Assembly (NCBI GenBank): GCA_021820845.1
Contig: JAKADC010000003.1
Span: forward strand, 291,630 to 355,629
DNA from: Pseudomonadota bacterium
GTDB taxonomy: Bacteria > Pseudomonadota > Gammaproteobacteria > Burkholderiales > Thiobacillaceae
Length of the DNA: 64,000 nt
Direction: 5' to 3'
The notes under the pieces are model-generated. The model was given only the letters and a program-made list of their open reading frames with translations. It was not told the DNA's origin and made no database searches. Shown piece by piece: positions 9,753-20,126 of this stretch (positions are counted from its first letter, which is position 1; every line of letters starts with the position of its first letter). The translations under genes and the position numbers were made by a program.

Positions 9753-10103
9753 TCAGGCTGTTTCCAATACATACACCTGGCCGTCGCGTTCGACGACCGG
9801 GACCGGGCTCAGGCCGCGCCCGGCGCAGCGCCCGCCGACGCAGTGTCCGCTCGCCGGATGATAGAGCGCGCCGTGGACGGAGCAGATCAAGTATAGCCGC
9901 GAGTGGTCGAAGAACTCGCCTTCCTGCCAGTCGAGCTCCACCGGCACGTGGCCACATTGATTGAGAAAGGCGCGCGGCTGCCCGCCGTAGCGCACGACGA
10001 AAGCCGGCTGCGGCTGGCCGCACCGCGTCAGCTCGAAACGCACGCCCTTGCCCGCTTCGGGCAGGTCGCTCGCCGCGCAGATCAGGCGTTCGCGCTCAGC
10101 CAT
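9753..10103 (-). CDS. Rieske [2Fe-2S] ferredoxin-like protein
   Basis: 116 residues, a stand-alone Rieske domain. Both cluster-binding motifs are clear: C50-x-H52 (NQCGHVPVEL) and C74-x2-H77 (ICSVHGALYHP). There is no membrane anchor or signal sequence, so it is probably a cytoplasmic electron carrier or regulator and unlikely to be a bc1 subunit. Its start overlaps the HAD phosphatase stop by 22 bases. The order rluC-phosphatase-Rieske-sppA is one I associate with betaproteobacteria. Physiological partner unknown. Confidence 0.92.
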   Translation of the reverse strand: MAERERLICAASDLPEAGKGVRFELTRCGQPQPAFVVRYGGQPRAFLNQCGHVPVELDWQEGEFFDHSRLYLICSVHGALYHPASGHCVGGRCAGRGLSPVPVVERDGQVYVLETA

Positions 10104-10747
10104 GCGTAGACCTCGGCAAAACTGTCCATCAGCGCGAGCGGCGCGTGCGGATGCAGGTCACCCGCCTCGTGCGCGCCATAGGTCACGCCGAGGCTGGCGA
10201 CCCCGGCGTTGGCCGCCATCAGCAGATCGTGGCTGGTGTCGCCGATGACCAGCGTGCGCTCAGGATCGGCGTCGAATTCGGCGATCAGTTCGAGCACCAT
10301 CGCCGGGTGCGGCTTGGAATGCGTCTGGTCGGCGCAGCGGGTGCCGGCGAACCACGCCCCCAGGCCGCTTGTCTCGAGCGCGCGCTCGAGGCCCACGCGG
10401 CTTTTTCCCGTCGCCACGGCGAGCTGGAAGCCGGCCGCGTGGAGTTCGCGGATGCCGTCGGCCACGCCGGCAAACAGCGGGATCCCGTCGTCGCGCCCGA
10501 GATAGTGATGGCGGTAGCGCTCGACCAGGCGCGGATAGGCCTCTTCCGGCAGGTCCGGCAGCAGCGTCTGCAGCGCCTGCGTGAGCCCGAGTCCGATGAT
10601 CTGGCGCGACGCGCGGTCGCTCGGCGCGGCGAGCCCGATGTCCTCGCAGGCGCGCTGGATCGAGTCGACGATGATTCCGGCGGAATCCATCAGGGTGCCG
10701 TCCCAGTCGAAAATCAGCAGATCAAACTGCTTGGGCTTAATCGTCAT
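10082..10747 (-). CDS. HAD-superfamily hydrolase, phosphoglycolate-phosphatase-like
   Basis: 221 residues, HAD subfamily IA. Motif I is FDWDGTLMDS (nucleophile D14, acid D16), motif II lies in LAVATGKSRVGL, motif III Lys in SKPHPAMV and motif IV in VIGDTSHDLLMA. A helical cap with IIGLGLTQALQTLLP sits between motifs I and II. It is close to Gph-like phosphatases, but the exact substrate cannot be read from sequence, so no symbol is given. Its start overlaps the rluC stop by 11 bases. Confidence 0.9.
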   Translation of the reverse strand: MTIKPKQFDLLIFDWDGTLMDSAGIIVDSIQRACEDIGLAAPSDRASRQIIGLGLTQALQTLLPDLPEEAYPRLVERYRHHYLGRDDGIPLFAGVADGIRELHAAGFQLAVATGKSRVGLERALETSGLGAWFAGTRCADQTHSKPHPAMVLELIAEFDADPERTLVIGDTSHDLLMAANAGVASLGVTYGAHEAGDLHPHAPLALMDSFAEVYAWLSANA

Positions 10748-11711
10748 GATGCGTCTTCAAGGTGTCGAGAAATCTGGCCAGGTCATCGGGCAGCGGCGCT
10801 TCGACCTGCATGCGCTCGCCTGAAATCGGGTGATCGAATGCCAGCCTCGCCGCGTGCAGGAACATGCGCTTCAATCCCTGCTTCGCCAGCCGCTTGTTGA
10901 GTTCGAAATCGCCGTATTTGTCGTCGCCCGCGATCGGGAATCCGAGATGCGAGGCATGGACGCGTATCTGATGGGTGCGCCCCGTCTTCAGTTCCGTTTC
11001 CAGGAGGGTGAATGCCTCGAACTGCCGCAGGCGGCGGAAGATGGTGTGCGCGGCCTGCCCCTCGTCGCGCACGGTCACGCGCTTCTCGCCCTCGTCGGTC
11101 ACGCGCTTGTGCAGCGGCAGCTTCACGTGCTGCAGCGGATTCGGCCAGCGCCCCGCCACCAGGGTCAGATAGCGCTTCTCGATCCTGCCCTCGCGCATCG
11201 CCGCGTGCAGGCCCACGAGCGCGCGCCGCTTCAGCGCGATCAGCAGCACGCCGGACGTCTCCCGGTCGAGCCGGTGCACCAGTTCCATGTAGCGGCATTC
11301 GGGCAATTCCAGCCGCATCTGCTCGATCACCCCGCGCGAAATGCCGCTGCCGCCGTGCACGGCCATGCCGGCCGGCTTGTTCAGCGCGATCAGGGCGTCG
11401 TCGCGGTAGAGCACGTTCGGCAGCAGGCGGAGGCCGCCGTGCGGCAGGTGGGTGGCGGGCGTGATCACCGGCTCGGCGGTGCGCACCGGCGGAATGCGCA
11501 CCTCGTCGCCCAGCTTCAGCCGATAGCCGACGTCGACACGCCCCCCGTTGATCCGCACCTCGCCGCCGCGGACGAGCTTGTAGATGCGGCTTTTCGGCAC
11601 GCCTTTGAGCCGCGCCATCAGAAAATTGTCGAGGCGCTGATTGTCCGCACTGTCGTCGACCCTCACCCGCCTGACCGAATCTTTCTCTAAGTCCTTCATT
11701 TTCATATACAC
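10737..11711 (-). CDS. rluC: Ribosomal large-subunit pseudouridine synthase C
   Basis: 324 residues from the first ATG; MKMKDL or MKDL a few codons later are equally possible starts. An N-terminal S4 domain (RLDNFLMARLKGVPKSRIYKL, then VRINGGRVD) precedes the RluA-type catalytic domain with HRLDRETSGVLLIA carrying the catalytic Asp, and KTGRTHQIRVH near the end. RluC modifies uridines 955, 2504 and 2580 (E. coli numbering) of 23S rRNA. Position divergent from rne is the same as in E. coli, which supports the RluC assignment within the RluA family. First gene of a five-gene minus-strand run. Confidence 0.93.
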   Translation of the reverse strand: MYMKMKDLEKDSVRRVRVDDSADNQRLDNFLMARLKGVPKSRIYKLVRGGEVRINGGRVDVGYRLKLGDEVRIPPVRTAEPVITPATHLPHGGLRLLPNVLYRDDALIALNKPAGMAVHGGSGISRGVIEQMRLELPECRYMELVHRLDRETSGVLLIALKRRALVGLHAAMREGRIEKRYLTLVAGRWPNPLQHVKLPLHKRVTDEGEKRVTVRDEGQAAHTIFRRLRQFEAFTLLETELKTGRTHQIRVHASHLGFPIAGDDKYGDFELNKRLAKQGLKRMFLHAARLAFDHPISGERMQVEAPLPDDLARFLDTLKTHHDD

Positions 11712-12122
11712 TACCGCCGGTTCAGGCTGAGTTCCGCCTGTCCAATTGCCCGGCAGTCCATGCCGGAAACCTTAGAGATCACGCCGGTTAAAACGCTCAC
11801 CGGCCGCCGCCATCCGGCCCGCCTGGATTCCTGCCGCCCAGCTCACACTCAAGTTGGCGCGGCCAGTCGAAACCACCGCCCCGCCAGTCGGCAAAGCAGC
11901 GATGTTATCAATGACGCGACAAGAAGCATACGAAATCAGCATTCACGCTCGGCCCCAAGCCAGCGGGAATCGGAAAGACCGCCCCGGCCTTGGCCGGTGA
12001 CCTCTCCAGGAACAGGACACTTCACTCCATGCCATTTCACCAAGCCTATCCGTGATCGCATGAGCCGCCGGCACAAGGCGGCAGTCTGGCCTGTCCCGTA
12101 TGCACGCGCGCGGGAGTAAAGA
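11712..12122 (+). promoter_or_regulatory. Divergent rluC/rne promoter region and long rne leader
   Basis: 411 bases without a credible gene, between the divergent rluC and rne starts. A short ORF here (11760-12119) is Arg/Pro-rich and has no family features. In E. coli, rne has a 5' untranslated region of several hundred bases with hairpins through which RNase E limits its own synthesis; the length and position here fit the same arrangement. I could not pick out a confident -35/-10 pair. No clear Shine-Dalgarno sequence precedes the rne ATG beyond GGGAGTAAAG. Confidence 0.5.
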
Positions 12123-14702
12123 ATGAAGCGCATGCTTTTCAACGCAACCCAGGCGGAAGAACTCCGGGTTGCCATCGTCGACGGCCAAAAGCTCGTCGAC
12201 CTTGACATCGAGTCCGCCAGCAAGGAACAACGCAAGGGCAACATCTACAAGGGTGTCGTCACCCGCGTCGAGCCCAGCCTCGAGGCCGCATTCGTCGACT
12301 ACGGCTGCGAGCGCCACGGCTTCCTCCCCTTCAAGGAAATCGCCCGCTCGTGCCTGCCCAACGGCGGCCGCGTCCCCGAAAACCTGAAGGAAGGCCAGGA
12401 ACTTCTGGTCCAGGTGGAAAAGGACGAACGCGGCAACAAGGGCGCGGCGCTCACCACCTACGTCTCGCTCGCCGGCCGCTACGTCGTGCTGATGCCGACC
12501 AATCCGCGCGGCGGCGGCGTCTCGCGCCGCATCGAGGGCGAGGAGCGCAACGAGTTGCGCGACACCCTGGCGCAGCTCGACATCCCCGAGGGCATGAGCC
12601 TGATCGCGCGCACCGCGGGCATCGGCCGCAGCGCCGAGGAATTCCAGTGGGATCTGAACTACCTGCTGAGCCTGTGGAAAGCCATCGACGGCGCGTCCAC
12701 CTCGCAAAAAGGCGCGTTCCTGATCTACCAGGAAGGCAGCCTGGTGATCCGCGCCATCCGCGACTATTTCTCGGCCGACATCGGCGAGATCCTGATCGAC
12801 ACCGAAGACATCTACGAGCAGGCGCAGCAGTTCATGGCGCACGTGATGCCGGCCAACGTCAACAAGGTCAAGCTCTACCGCGACGACGTGCCGCTGTTCT
12901 CGCGCTTCCAGATCGAGCACCAGATCGAATCGGCGTTCTCGCGCCAGGTCAACCTGCCGTCGGGCGGCGCGATCGTCATCGACCACACCGAGGCGCTGGT
13001 GTCGATCGACGTCAACTCGGCGCGCGCGACCAAGGGCAGCGACGTCGAGCAGACCGCGTACAACACCAACCTCGAAGCGGCAGACGAAGTCGCGCGCCAG
13101 ATGCGTCTGCGCGATCTGGGCGGCCTGATCGTGATCGATTTCATCGACATGGAAAATCCCAAGCATCAGCGCGAGGTCGAGAACCGCCTGCGCGATGCCC
13201 TGCACCATGACCGCGCGCGCGTCCAGACCGGCAAGATCTCGCGCTTCGGCCTGCTCGAAATGTCGCGGCAGCGGCTGCAGCCCTCGCTCGGCGAGACCAG
13301 CTATACGCCCTGCCCGCGCTGCCATGGAACCGGCCACATCCGCGGCACCGAATCGTCGGCGCTGCACATCCTGCGCATCCTGCAGGAAGAGGCGATGAAG
13401 GAAAACACCGGCGCGGTGCACGTGCAGCTGCCGGTCGACGTGGCCACCTTCCTGCTCAACGAGAAACGCCCCGACATCCATACGATCGAATCGCGGCTCA
13501 AGGTCAATGTGGTGCTGATTCCCAACATCCACATGGAAACCCCGCACTACACGATCACCCGCCTGCGCCACGACGAACTCAACGTGTCCGGATCGGCGGA
13601 GCCCAGCTACAAGATGGCGGTCGTGCCCGAAACCGAATCGGTCTACGAGACCGCGCACGCCGCGCTGCCGGCGCGTCAGGAAGCGGCGGTCAAATCGATC
13701 GCGCCGCCGCAGCCCATGCCCGCCGCGCGCCCGAGCGTGCCTCCGCTGGGCCAGGCCCAGCCGCAGCACCAGGCCAACCTGTTCGATCGCATCTTCGGCT
13801 GGTTCAGGAAGCGCGGCGACGAGACGTCGCCGATCGAAGCCGCGCCGGTGGCCGAACCCGTTCCCGCCATCGCCCGCAAGGAGCGCCCGAGCAGCCGCGG
13901 CGAGCGTGAACGCAAGCCGACCCAGCGCCGCGGCCGCGGCGACGGCCGGGCCGAGTCGCGTCCCCCCCGCGAGGCCCGCCCGCAGGAGCCGCGCCAGAGC
14001 GAGGCACGCGAAGGCCGCGAGGCCCGCGCCAGCGAGCAGCCCAAGCAGCCGCGTCCGCCGCGCCAGCCGAGGCAGCCGCGTCCTGAGGCCGAAGCCGCGC
14101 CGCGCGTGACCGAAGCCGTGGAAGCGCCAGTCGACGCCGTCGCCGAGGAAAAGCGCGAGCCGCGCAACCGTCGCGGCCGCGGCAGCCGCCGCCCGCGCGA
14201 GGCGCGTCCGGAAAGCGGAGCCGCCGGCGCGGTCCCGCATGCCGTCATCGAGACCGCGGGCTACCGGGCGATCATCGAGGTCGCGCGCAAGCCCGCGGCC
14301 CCGGTCACCGCCCCCGCGCCCGCACAGCAGGCCCTGCAGCTGGAAACGGTCTCCGCGCCCAGCGCGCCGCGTCCGGGCGCGGTCACCGCGTCGCCGGCGA
14401 CCATCCTGGCGGAACTCTCCGCCAGCCAGGCCAACCTGCTTCAAATCGAGACCCAGGGCGCTGCGGCTGCGGCGGCTGACAGCAACGAACCCGCACGACC
14501 GCGCCGCCGTCGCCGGCCGACGGTCGCGGCGGAAGCCGAGCCGGTCAGCCTGATGCAGGTCGAAACCACGGCCCCTGTCACCGATACCACCGACGTCCCG
14601 CCGCCGGCCGCCGCTGCCCCTCATCCGACGCGCCGGCGTGCACGGCCTCAGGTGAACGCGCCGCAGGAGCCCCTGGTGCAGGTGGAAACGCAGCCGAAGT
14701 GA
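12123..14702 (+). CDS. rne: Ribonuclease E
   Basis: 859 residues. Endoribonuclease that starts mRNA decay and matures rRNA and tRNA. The N-terminal S1 domain contains NIYKGVVTRVEPSLEAAFVDYG. The catalytic DNase I-like part has the metal-binding Asp pair in VSIDVNSARATKG and LIVIDFIDMENP, and the Zn-link CPRCHGTGH tetramerises the enzyme. After residue 520 the protein is disordered: Arg/Pro-rich runs (about 590-690) and Ala/Pro-rich tail segments with three LLQIET/LMQVET/LVQVET-like short motifs, perhaps degradosome partner sites. Full length including the scaffold distinguishes it from RNase G. Confidence 0.97.
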   Translation: MKRMLFNATQAEELRVAIVDGQKLVDLDIESASKEQRKGNIYKGVVTRVEPSLEAAFVDYGCERHGFLPFKEIARSCLPNGGRVPENLKEGQELLVQVEKDERGNKGAALTTYVSLAGRYVVLMPTNPRGGGVSRRIEGEERNELRDTLAQLDIPEGMSLIARTAGIGRSAEEFQWDLNYLLSLWKAIDGASTSQKGAFLIYQEGSLVIRAIRDYFSADIGEILIDTEDIYEQAQQFMAHVMPANVNKVKLYRDDVPLFSRFQIEHQIESAFSRQVNLPSGGAIVIDHTEALVSIDVNSARATKGSDVEQTAYNTNLEAADEVARQMRLRDLGGLIVIDFIDMENPKHQREVENRLRDALHHDRARVQTGKISRFGLLEMSRQRLQPSLGETSYTPCPRCHGTGHIRGTESSALHILRILQEEAMKENTGAVHVQLPVDVATFLLNEKRPDIHTIESRLKVNVVLIPNIHMETPHYTITRLRHDELNVSGSAEPSYKMAVVPETESVYETAHAALPARQEAAVKSIAPPQPMPAARPSVPPLGQAQPQHQANLFDRIFGWFRKRGDETSPIEAAPVAEPVPAIARKERPSSRGERERKPTQRRGRGDGRAESRPPREARPQEPRQSEAREGREARASEQPKQPRPPRQPRQPRPEAEAAPRVTEAVEAPVDAVAEEKREPRNRRGRGSRRPREARPESGAAGAVPHAVIETAGYRAIIEVARKPAAPVTAPAPAQQALQLETVSAPSAPRPGAVTASPATILAELSASQANLLQIETQGAAAAAADSNEPARPRRRRRPTVAAEAEPVSLMQVETTAPVTDTTDVPPPAAAAPHPTRRRARPQVNAPQEPLVQVETQPK

Positions 14703-14723
14703 GGTCCGCCTCGCGATGAAAAA

Positions 14724-14749
14724 GGGCCGCTCAATGCGGCCCTTTTTTT
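14724..14749. terminator. Bidirectional intrinsic terminator between rne and the phosphatase gene
   Basis: Perfect seven-pair stem GGGCCGC/GCGGCCC (14724-14730 with 14736-14742), five-base loop, then seven T on the plus strand. Five A just upstream give a T-run for minus-strand transcripts ending the convergent phosphatase gene. Confidence 0.92.
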
Positions 14750-14760
14750 GTCCCGCCGGA

Positions 14761-15256
14761 TCAGCTTCCGGGCCGGTTCTTTTCCTTCTTTTCGTGCGGC
14801 GCGCCGACGATCTCCCGTATCAGGCTCCGCACCGCATCTTCGATCATGTCGAGGTTTTCCTCGAACCCCTTGGGGCCGCCGTAATACGGGTCGACCACGT
14901 CGCGGTCGGGGTACTTGGCGCTGAACGACAGCAGGCGGCGAATCTTGCCGTGGTGCCGCGCCGGCGCCCGCCTGACCAGCTGGTCGTAATTGTCTCCGTC
15001 CATCACCAGGATGTAATCGAAGCGCTCGAAGTCGGCATCCGCGACCTGGCGTCCGCGCAGGTTGCTGATGTCCACCCCGCGCTGGCGAACCGCCTCTTGC
15101 GCGCGCGGATCGGGCGGCGAGCCGACGTGGTAGGCGTGCGTTCCCGCCGAATCCACTTCCACGTCGCGGTCGAGGCCGGCTTCCTGCAGGGCCTTCCGCA
15201 ACATGCCCTCGGCCATGGGAGACCTGCAAATGTTGCCCATGCAGACCATCAAAATC

Positions 15257-15264
<8 letters not shown>
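14761..15264 (-). CDS. Low-molecular-weight protein-tyrosine phosphatase
   Basis: 167 residues. The phosphate loop lies at the very N-terminus: [10 protein letters not shown], with nucleophile C8 and R14 of the CX5R motif. The general acid Asp is in VVDPYYGG, and the [12 protein letters not shown] and YDYILVMD-type strands match the family. Such enzymes act on tyrosine-autokinases of exopolysaccharide systems or on arginine-phosphorylated proteins; no kinase gene is nearby. It overlaps the uvrB stop by eight bases, so it is cotranscribed. The C-terminal Lys/Glu-rich tail is slightly longer than usual. Confidence 0.92.
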
Positions 15265-17284
<2,020 letters not shown>

Positions 17285-17357
17285 GGGTTAAAATCGCGCG
17301 GCTAAAACTTGTCGATAGTAGCACTTCCGCTCCGGCGGGTGCCCTGAAGGAACCATA

Positions 17358-18551
17358 GTGGAACTCTCCCGCCGCGTACAGGCCATCAAACCGTCGCCCA
17401 CCCTCGCCGTCACCGCCCGCGCCGCCGCGCTCAAGGCGAGCGGACGCGACATCATCGGCCTGGGCGCGGGCGAGCCCGACTTCGATACGCCCCAGCACAT
17501 CAAGGACGCGGCGATCAAGGCGATCAACGCCGGCTTCACCAAATACACGGCCGTCGACGGCACGCCCAGCCTGAAGGCGGCGATCATCGCCAAGTTCAAG
17601 CGCGACAACGGGCTGGACTACGCGCCCAAGCAGATCCTGGTGTCGTGCGGCGGCAAGCAGAGCTTCTTCAACCTGGTGCAGGCGGTGATCAACCCCGGCG
17701 ACGAGGTCATCATCCCCGCGCCGTACTGGGTGTCGTATCCGGACATCGTCATCCTCGCCGACGGCAAGCCGGTGATCGTCGATGCGGGCATCGAACAGGG
17801 CTTCCGCATCACCCCGGCGCAGCTGGAAGCGGCGATCACGCCGAAAACCCGGCTGGTCGTCATCAACAGCCCGTCCAACCCGACAGGCGCCGTCTACAGC
17901 GCCGCCGAGCTCGCCGCGCTCGGCGAGGTGCTGCGCAGGCATCCGCAGGTCCTGATCGCCACCGACGACATGTATGAGCACATCCGCCTCGACGGCGCGC
18001 CGTTCGTCAACATTCTCAACGTCTGCCCCGATCTCTACGACCGCACCGTGGTGATGAACGGCGTCTCGAAAGCGTACTCGATGACCGGCTGGCGCATCGG
18101 CTATGCGGCCGGGCCCGAAGCGATCCTGCGCGCGATGACCAACGTGCAGTCGCAATCGACGTCGAACCCCACCTCGATCTCGCAGATGGCCGCCGAAGCC
18201 GCGCTGAACGGCGATCAGGGCTGCATCACGCCGATGCTCGACGCCTTCAAGGAACGCCACCGCCTCGTCGTCGACGGGCTCAACGCGATCCCCGGCTTCA
18301 GCTGCGTCGACAGCGGCGGCGCGTTCTACGCCTTCCCCTACGTGCGTCCCGCGATCCTCGACCTGCTGGCGCGCGACGTCATCGAGGAAGCGACCGACAT
18401 CGCGTTCTGCGAATACCTGCTGGAGTCCGCCGACGTCGCCGTCGTTCCCGGCTCGGCCTTCGGCGCCGAGGGCTACATCCGCCTGTCGTTCGCCACTTCG
18501 CACGCCAACCTGGAGAAAGCGCTCAAGCGCATCGCGCAGGCCATGGCCTGA
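17358..18551 (+). CDS. Aspartate/aromatic aminotransferase (class I, subgroup I-gamma type)
   Basis: 397 residues starting at GTG 17358. PLP-dependent, fold type I. GLGAGEPDFDTP at residues 34-45, the SNPTGAVYS motif, and SKAYSMTGWRIGYAAG carrying the Schiff-base Lys all match bacterial aspartate aminotransferases of the Thermus/Rhizobium class, distinct from E. coli AspC. C-terminal VVPGSAFGAEGYIRLSFAT contains the substrate-carboxylate-binding Arg. Probably converts aspartate and 2-oxoglutarate to oxaloacetate and glutamate; prephenate activity is known in relatives and cannot be excluded. Confidence 0.93.
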   Translation: MELSRRVQAIKPSPTLAVTARAAALKASGRDIIGLGAGEPDFDTPQHIKDAAIKAINAGFTKYTAVDGTPSLKAAIIAKFKRDNGLDYAPKQILVSCGGKQSFFNLVQAVINPGDEVIIPAPYWVSYPDIVILADGKPVIVDAGIEQGFRITPAQLEAAITPKTRLVVINSPSNPTGAVYSAAELAALGEVLRRHPQVLIATDDMYEHIRLDGAPFVNILNVCPDLYDRTVVMNGVSKAYSMTGWRIGYAAGPEAILRAMTNVQSQSTSNPTSISQMAAEAALNGDQGCITPMLDAFKERHRLVVDGLNAIPGFSCVDSGGAFYAFPYVRPAILDLLARDVIEEATDIAFCEYLLESADVAVVPGSAFGAEGYIRLSFATSHANLEKALKRIAQAMA

Positions 18552-18590
18552 AGGCTGGCCACCTGCACCCGCTGCAGGTAGGCTAGCGCC

Positions 18591-19868
18591 ATGCGCACCC
18601 CCGCCCTGCCCCCCACACGTGGCTCCGTTTCCCGGCTGCTGCAGCTCGGCTACACAACCTGGCGCCTGTTCAAGCAGAACGGACTGCAAAACCACGCCGC
18701 GGCGACGGCATTCTATTTCCTGTTGTCGGCCACGCCGCTGCTGCTGCTGCTGAGCTACGCCGTGCAGGTGCTGGGGCGCATTGCCGAGAATTCGGTGCCC
18801 GCAACCATCCTGATGGCCGCGCTCTACAATCAATTGCAGCTGGAACACCTTACCGCGCTCGGGTTCATTCCGCGCCAGACCCAGCTTGCCGCCGGCGGCG
18901 TCGGCCTCCTCACCCTGCTGCTGTCGTCGCGGGGGCTGGTCAATACGATGCAGGGCACGTTCAGCATCATTTTTCCCGATCAGACCCGGCGCAACCCGAT
19001 TGTGTCCTGGGTGTTGCCGCTGATTATCCTGCCGGTGCTGTTCCTGCTGATGGGACTGGCCGCACTGGCGCAGGTGACCCTGAGTTTCCTGGCGCAGAAC
19101 GACTTCATCGGCACCGCCAACGCACTGGTGCTGCAGGCGCTCAACACGCTGTTCAGCTTTGCCATGGTGTGGGCGCTGCTGTTCTTCGCCTACTGGCGGC
19201 TGCCGCGCCGTCACCCGCGCGCGCGCCAAGCCGCCGTGTTCGCACTGGGCGCGGCGGTCAGCCTCGCCCTGCTGCTCGCGCTGTTCAGCGCCTTCTTCAG
19301 TCTCGAGAACTATCGCAACCTGTACGGCGCCCTCGGCGGCGTGGTGTTCGTTCTGATCGGCGGCTATTTCGCGTTCCAGCTTCTGTATCTTTGGGCACAG
19401 GCGCTCTACGCCTATGGCAAGGCCGACATCACCGCGCTGGAAAAACTGTTTCTCGCCGGCGGCGGCCCAGGCACGAGCAAGCTCGAGGGCTATGTGTTTG
19501 CCGACGCGAGCCGCTTGCTCGAAAAGTACGGCCAGGTCCATGCCCCGGGTTACACCATCATCGAGGAAGGCGACGACTCCCGCACCGCCTACTTCCTCTG
19601 CAGGGGCCGGGCGCGCGTATTCAAGAACGTCGACGGCGGACGTCGCCCGCTCAGCGAAGTCAACGAAGGCCAGCTGTTCGGCGAAATGGCCTACCTGCTG
19701 AAAGAAAAGCGCACCGCCTCGGTCGTCGCCGACAGCGAAATCACCGTGCTGGCGTTGCCGCCCGAGACGCTGGAAGAACTCATGCGCCATTCCGCCGCGC
19801 TGTCGCGCCACATCATCGACACCCTGTGCCAGCGCGTCGAGCGGATGAACCTCGCGAAGCCGGCATGA
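18591..19868 (+). CDS. YihY/BrkB-family membrane protein fused to a cyclic-nucleotide-binding domain
   Basis: 425 residues. Residues about 1-285 are a YihY/BrkB membrane domain with some six helices: AAATAFYFLLSATPLLLLLSYAVQ, VLPLIILPVLFLLMGL and VFVLIGGYFAFQLLYLWAQALYAYG are clear. Residues about 305-420 form a Crp/Fnr-like beta-roll: PGYTIIEEGDDSRTAYFLCRGRARVF, then GQLFGEMAYLLKEKRTASV, which resembles a phosphate-binding cassette (FGE plus an Arg-Thr-Ala). No helix-turn-helix follows, so the domain is a sensor attached to the membrane part. Function of the YihY family is unsettled; envelope integrity is suggested. Confidence 0.88.
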   Translation: MRTPALPPTRGSVSRLLQLGYTTWRLFKQNGLQNHAAATAFYFLLSATPLLLLLSYAVQVLGRIAENSVPATILMAALYNQLQLEHLTALGFIPRQTQLAAGGVGLLTLLLSSRGLVNTMQGTFSIIFPDQTRRNPIVSWVLPLIILPVLFLLMGLAALAQVTLSFLAQNDFIGTANALVLQALNTLFSFAMVWALLFFAYWRLPRRHPRARQAAVFALGAAVSLALLLALFSAFFSLENYRNLYGALGGVVFVLIGGYFAFQLLYLWAQALYAYGKADITALEKLFLAGGGPGTSKLEGYVFADASRLLEKYGQVHAPGYTIIEEGDDSRTAYFLCRGRARVFKNVDGGRRPLSEVNEGQLFGEMAYLLKEKRTASVVADSEITVLALPPETLEELMRHSAALSRHIIDTLCQRVERMNLAKPA

Positions 19869-19937
19869 ATCATCGCGGTGCGGTGCCGGATCCCGCGCTA
19901 CCAACCCCGAAAGCGCATGAAAATTGACCGCCGAGGG

Positions 19938-19966
19938 TTGACCGAAACGCCCGCCCTCTCTAGAAT
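19938..19966 (+). promoter_or_regulatory. Sigma70-type promoter of tRNA-Asn
   Basis: TTGACC at 19938-19943, a 17-base spacer, then TAGAAT at 19961-19966. Two hexamers at optimal spacing ending 13 bases before the tRNA 5' end make this the best sigma70 match I found in the window. Confidence 0.75.
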
Positions 19967-19979
19967 GCGCGCTTCCCAT

Positions 19980-20055
19980 TCCCCGATAGCTCAGTCGGTA
20001 GAGCGACGGACTGTTAATCCGCAGGTCCCTGGTTCGAGCCCAGGTCGGGGAGCCA
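19980..20055 (+). tRNA. tRNA-Asn (anticodon GUU), CCA encoded
   Basis: 76 bases. The acceptor stem TCCCCGA (19980-19986) pairs perfectly with TCGGGGA (20045-20051). The D arm is GCTC/GAGC, the anticodon loop is ctGTTaa, and the T arm contains GGTTCGAGCC. Discriminator base G is followed by encoded CCA at 20053-20055. A strong promoter precedes it and a hairpin terminator follows, so it is a single-gene transcript. Downstream sequence shows no integrase or attachment duplication. Confidence 0.97.
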
Positions 20056-20065
20056 GATAAAGCAA

Positions 20066-20094
20066 GGCCCGCAGCGATGCGGGCCTTTGGTTTT
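20066..20094. terminator. Terminator after tRNA-Asn
   Basis: Seven-pair stem GGCCCGC/GCGGGCC (20066-20072 with 20079-20085), six-base loop, then TTTGGTTTT. It lies between the tRNA and the convergent methyltransferase and may serve both directions. Confidence 0.8.
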
Positions 20095-20126
20095 CCTGGA
20101 CCCTGGCAGTCAGGTCATCCAGCGAG

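Noticed and set aside
11760..12119. 119-codon plus-strand frame in the rne leader
   Set aside because: Arg/Pro/Ser-rich, no ribosome site, no recognisable domain; more likely untranslated leader.
11943..14624. 893-codon open frame on the minus strand opposite rne
   Set aside because: Its Arg/Gly/Asp/His-rich translation is a shadow of the rne frame in GC-rich DNA; no family motif, while rne is certain.
18561..18577. CCTGCA/TGCAGG hairpin after the aminotransferase as a terminator
   Set aside because: No T-run follows, and it lies just ahead of the YihY start; probably not a terminator.
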